Positions 61,564 to 64,000 of a stretch of 64,000 nucleotides of DNA are shown in pieces. A program made the position numbers and the translations under genes. Source of the stretch: Paludisphaera rhizosphaerae (GTDB taxonomy: Bacteria; Planctomycetota; Planctomycetia; Isosphaerales; Isosphaeraceae); assembly GCF_011065895.1 (NCBI RefSeq), contig NZ_JAALCR010000008.1:62001-126000 (forward strand), written 5' to 3'. The stretch's first letter is position 1. The number at the start of each line of letters is the position of its first letter. The notes under the pieces were generated by a model, which was not told where the DNA came from, ran no database searches, and saw nothing but the letters and a program-made list of their open reading frames with translations.

Positions 61564-63480
61564 TCACATGACGATTAACGGCGAGCGTTTCTCCGCCGCC
61601 TCGTCCATGAACGACTCGATCCGGGAGGTCAATTCGCGGGCGTCCGGAGTGACGCCTTCCAGGATCAGGGCGTTCGACCAGAGCTGGAGTCCGCACTCCT
61701 TGATAAAGGCGTCGTGGTCCGTGTTGGCGCTCAGACGGGTCAGGCGACGGATCAACGGAGCCTTCGGGTTGATCTCCAGAATCCGCTCGGCCTCGGGCAT
61801 GTCGCGGTTGGCCATCTTCAGGATGCGCTGCATCTGAGTGGAGAGCGTGCCGTCGGCGTTGACCAGGCAGCAGGGGCTGTCGGTCAGGCGATGGGACTCG
61901 CGGACCTCTCGCACCCGGCTGCCGAGAGCCTCGCGGAAGAGGGTCAGCACCCGCTCGAAGCCCGGCTCGGCTTTCGACGCCTCCGCATCCTCGGCCTTGC
62001 CTTCCTCGGCGGGGGCCTCGGGGAGTTCCAGGTCGTCGGAGTCGATCGAGGTCAGCCGCTTGCCGCCGTACTGCCCGAGCGAGTTCATGACGAATTCGTC
62101 GATGGGCTCGGTGAGGTACAGGACCTCCAGCTTGCGCTTTCGGAAGACTTCCAGATTGGGGTTCTTCTCGATCGCGGCGAGGTCAGGGCCGCCCAGGAAG
62201 TAGATCCGCTTCTGGTTCTCGGGCATCCGCGCGACGTAGTCGTCCAGCGAGACGTCGAGCTTGTCGTCGGCCTTGTGCGAGGAGCCGAACCGGATGAGCT
62301 TCGCCAACCGCTCGCGCTGGGCGAAGTCGACGATCACGCCTTCCTTGAGCATCATGCCGAACTGGTCGGTGAACGTTTGGAAGGCCTCGGGCTCATCCTT
62401 CGCGAGTTGCTCCAGGCGGTCGAAGATCGACTTGAGCAGCGAGCCCCGGATCCGGCGGATCACCGTGTTGTCCTGGAGCGTCTCGCGCGAGACGTTCAGC
62501 GGCAGGTCTTCGGAGTCGACCAGGCCGAAGAGGAACCGGAGGTAGTCCGGCAGCAGTTCGCGGCAGTCGTGCTGCACGAGGATCCGCTTGGCGCACAGGC
62601 TGACGCCGTGCTCGACGCGCGGGAATCCCATCCGCTCCAGGTTCGTCGGCGGGCAGAAGAGGACCGCGTGGAACTGGATCGGCGAATCGACCGAGACGTG
62701 CAGCCGCCAGAGCGGCTTTTCATCCCCGTGGTGGCTCAGGTGCTGGTAGAACCGCTCGTACTGCTCGTCGGTGACCTGGCGCTTGGGCTCGACCCAGATC
62801 GGCTTCTGGTCGTTGAGGACCTCGGCTTCGGGGAGCAGCTTGATCGGGTGGGGGACGAAGCTGGAGTACCGCTTGACGGCGTCCTTGATCCGATACGGCT
62901 TGGCGAAGTCGTGGGCGTCATCCTTGAGGTGGAGGATGATCTCGGTGCCGCGGGGCAAGGGGGATTCGACGGACTCGATGGTGAACCGGCCGGTGCCGTC
63001 GGACGACCACTCCCAGCCGTGCTCCTCGCGGTAGCTCCGCGTCCGGACGCGGACCTGGTCGGCGATCATGAACGCCGAGTAGAAGCCGACGCCGAACTGG
63101 CCGATCAGCGACAGCTCGGCCTTCGACTTCTGTTCGGTCGAGAGCCCCTTGAGGAACTCGCCCGAGCCGCTGTGGGCGATCGTCCCCAGGTTCGTCACCA
63201 ACTCGTCACGCGTCATGCCGACGCCCGTGTCGCGGATCGCCAGGAGATGCGTGGCGTCGTCGGGCTCGATGGTGATCTCCAGCAGTCCGCAATCGCGCTG
63301 AGATTCGTCGGTCAGCGAAACGAACCGCATCTTGTCGAGCGCGTCGGAAGCGTTCGAGATCAACTCCCGAAGCGCGATCTCCCTGCTCTGATACAGCGAG
63401 TGCGACAGCAGGTGCAGGAGTTGCTTGATCTCCGCCTGGAAGGTGAATTCCTGCTTGTCATGAGTGTGTTCGGTCGTCAT
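61564..63480 (-). CDS. htpG: Molecular chaperone HtpG (Hsp90)
   Basis: 638-residue ATP-dependent chaperone. N-terminal GHKL ATPase motifs: 'SREIALRELISNASDALDKMRF', 'IRDTGVGMTRDELVTNLGTIAHSGSGEFL' and 'GQFGVGFYSAFMIADQVRVRTRS'. Middle and C-terminal blocks include 'GVVDSEDLPLNVSRETLQ'-type sequence ('LVDSEDLPLNVSRETLQDN') and 'RLTDSPCCLVNADGTLSTQMQRIL'. Start is ATG 63480 (MTTEHTHDKQEF), where family members begin; the longer frame upstream is not HtpG-like. A CATAAA box about 30 nt before it may be part of a promoter. Confidence 0.97.
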   Translation of the reverse strand: MTTEHTHDKQEFTFQAEIKQLLHLLSHSLYQSREIALRELISNASDALDKMRFVSLTDESQRDCGLLEITIEPDDATHLLAIRDTGVGMTRDELVTNLGTIAHSGSGEFLKGLSTEQKSKAELSLIGQFGVGFYSAFMIADQVRVRTRSYREEHGWEWSSDGTGRFTIESVESPLPRGTEIILHLKDDAHDFAKPYRIKDAVKRYSSFVPHPIKLLPEAEVLNDQKPIWVEPKRQVTDEQYERFYQHLSHHGDEKPLWRLHVSVDSPIQFHAVLFCPPTNLERMGFPRVEHGVSLCAKRILVQHDCRELLPDYLRFLFGLVDSEDLPLNVSRETLQDNTVIRRIRGSLLKSIFDRLEQLAKDEPEAFQTFTDQFGMMLKEGVIVDFAQRERLAKLIRFGSSHKADDKLDVSLDDYVARMPENQKRIYFLGGPDLAAIEKNPNLEVFRKRKLEVLYLTEPIDEFVMNSLGQYGGKRLTSIDSDDLELPEAPAEEGKAEDAEASKAEPGFERVLTLFREALGSRVREVRESHRLTDSPCCLVNADGTLSTQMQRILKMANRDMPEAERILEINPKAPLIRRLTRLSANTDHDAFIKECGLQLWSNALILEGVTPDARELTSRIESFMDEAAEKRSPLIVM

Positions 63481-63595
63481 ATCGGTGAGGACCTCGGGAG
63501 GGCTTTCTTTATGGAACGGGACTGGAATGGTCGTCAGCGACGACGGTAGTTCCCTCTCCCCCCGGGAGACGGGACCTCTCGTCATCGGCTGTTGG

Positions 63596-64000
63596 TTACA
63601 TCCCACGAAACTCCCGGACGATGGCGACATACTTCGAAGCCAGATCGCGAATCCGGGCGAAATCTCCGGCGGCGACGGCCTTGGGTTCGACGAGCGAGCC
63701 GCCGACGCCCAGGCAGCAGGCGCCGGCCTTGAGGAACGCGGCGGCCGTGTTGAGGTCGACGCCGCCGGTGGGCATCAGCTTGATCTGGGGGAGTGGACCG
63801 CGGACCGCCTTCAGGAACGGAGGGCCGCCGATCTCGGCGGGGAAGACCTTCACCACGTCGGCGCCGGCTTCCCAGGCGGTGAGGATCTCTGTGGGCGTGA
63901 ACGCGCCGGGCATCACGGCCTTGTCGTAGCGCCGGGCGAGACGGATCACGTCCAGGTTCACGGTCGGGCTGACGAGGTACTCGGCCCCGGCGAGGATCGC
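63596..64000 (-). CDS. KDPG/KHG aldolase, 5' end outside the window
   Basis: Aldolase of the 2-dehydro-3-deoxyphosphogluconate / 4-hydroxy-2-oxoglutarate family (Entner-Doudoroff step giving pyruvate and glyceraldehyde-3-phosphate). About 134 C-terminal residues are visible: 'GAEYLVSPTVNLDVIRL', 'VMPGAFTPTEILTAWEAGAD', the Schiff-base lysine in 'VVKVFPAE', 'LMPTGGVDLNTAAAFLKAGACCLGVGGSLV'. The frame remains open to the right edge, so the N-terminal ~70 residues are missing. It is 115 nt upstream of htpG on the same strand. Confidence 0.92.
   Translation of the reverse strand, partial: AILAGAEYLVSPTVNLDVIRLARRYDKAVMPGAFTPTEILTAWEAGADVVKVFPAEIGGPPFLKAVRGPLPQIKLMPTGGVDLNTAAAFLKAGACCLGVGGSLVEPKAVAAGDFARIRDLASKYVAIVREFRGM

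Overview
This is a GC-rich (roughly two-thirds G+C), densely coded 64 kb stretch of bacterial chromosome. The gene families point to a planctomycete, most likely of the Isosphaeraceae. Markers are the adjacent DUF1800/DUF1501 pair, two Uma2 endonucleases, an FHA-kinase, an M56 peptidase fused to carboxypeptidase-regulatory repeats, a protein with an N-terminal LExRxVP-type segment, a permease tail ending in an 'LLYSVGPD' motif, and a sigma factor with an enlarged N-terminus. The family-level assignment is inference from gene content. No mobile element, integrase, CRISPR array or rRNA gene was found.

Layout. 1-10 kb: the end of a metal-type efflux adaptor, then a leftward run of a SWIM/SNF2 helicase, glucose-6-phosphate isomerase, a DUF202 protein, a translationally coupled glycosyltransferase/sugar isomerase pair, an exported protein and a rhomboid protease. 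10-16.4 kb: rightward unknown gene, Uma2, metK, galK, two small membrane proteins and DUF488. 16.4-25.5 kb: a leftward five-gene operon (BlaI-type repressor, two tandem M56/CarboxypepD_reg proteins, DUF1800, DUF1501) with 4-8 nt overlaps at three junctions and a palindromic operator at its head. 25.7-31.5 kb: PhoU, FHA-Ser/Thr kinase and two exported proteins. 32-34.4 kb: an unusual sigma factor and an unknown gene.

34.5-50.2 kb is the translation/transcription core: tRNA-Thr(TGT), Tyr(GTA), Gly(TCC), Thr(GGT), tuf, rpmG, tRNA-Trp, secE, nusG, rplK, rplA, rplJ, rplL, rpoB, rpoC. The four-tRNA-tuf order is the same as thrU-tyrU-glyT-thrT-tufB of E. coli. The gaps before rpoB (449 nt) and before rpoC (552 nt) are unusually long. 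The second holds a promoter-like site and a U-tract terminator, so it may encode a separate short transcript.

50.3-64 kb: Uma2 coupled to a uracil-DNA glycosylase, a methyltransferase-like gene in a lower-GC pocket, a GntR(YtrA)-ABC-permease operon with a clear promoter/operator, three tandem paralogous membrane-anchored proteins of unknown function, a Tat-exported lipase-like hydrolase, htpG, and the 3' part of a KDPG aldolase gene.

Best candidates for something undescribed: the BlaI/M56/DUF1800/DUF1501 operon, the sigma factor with three N-terminal HTH-like segments and no visible region 3, the transcript between rpoB and rpoC, the three-paralogue cluster at 57.6-59.7 kb, and the ABC permease fused to a large planctomycete-type domain.
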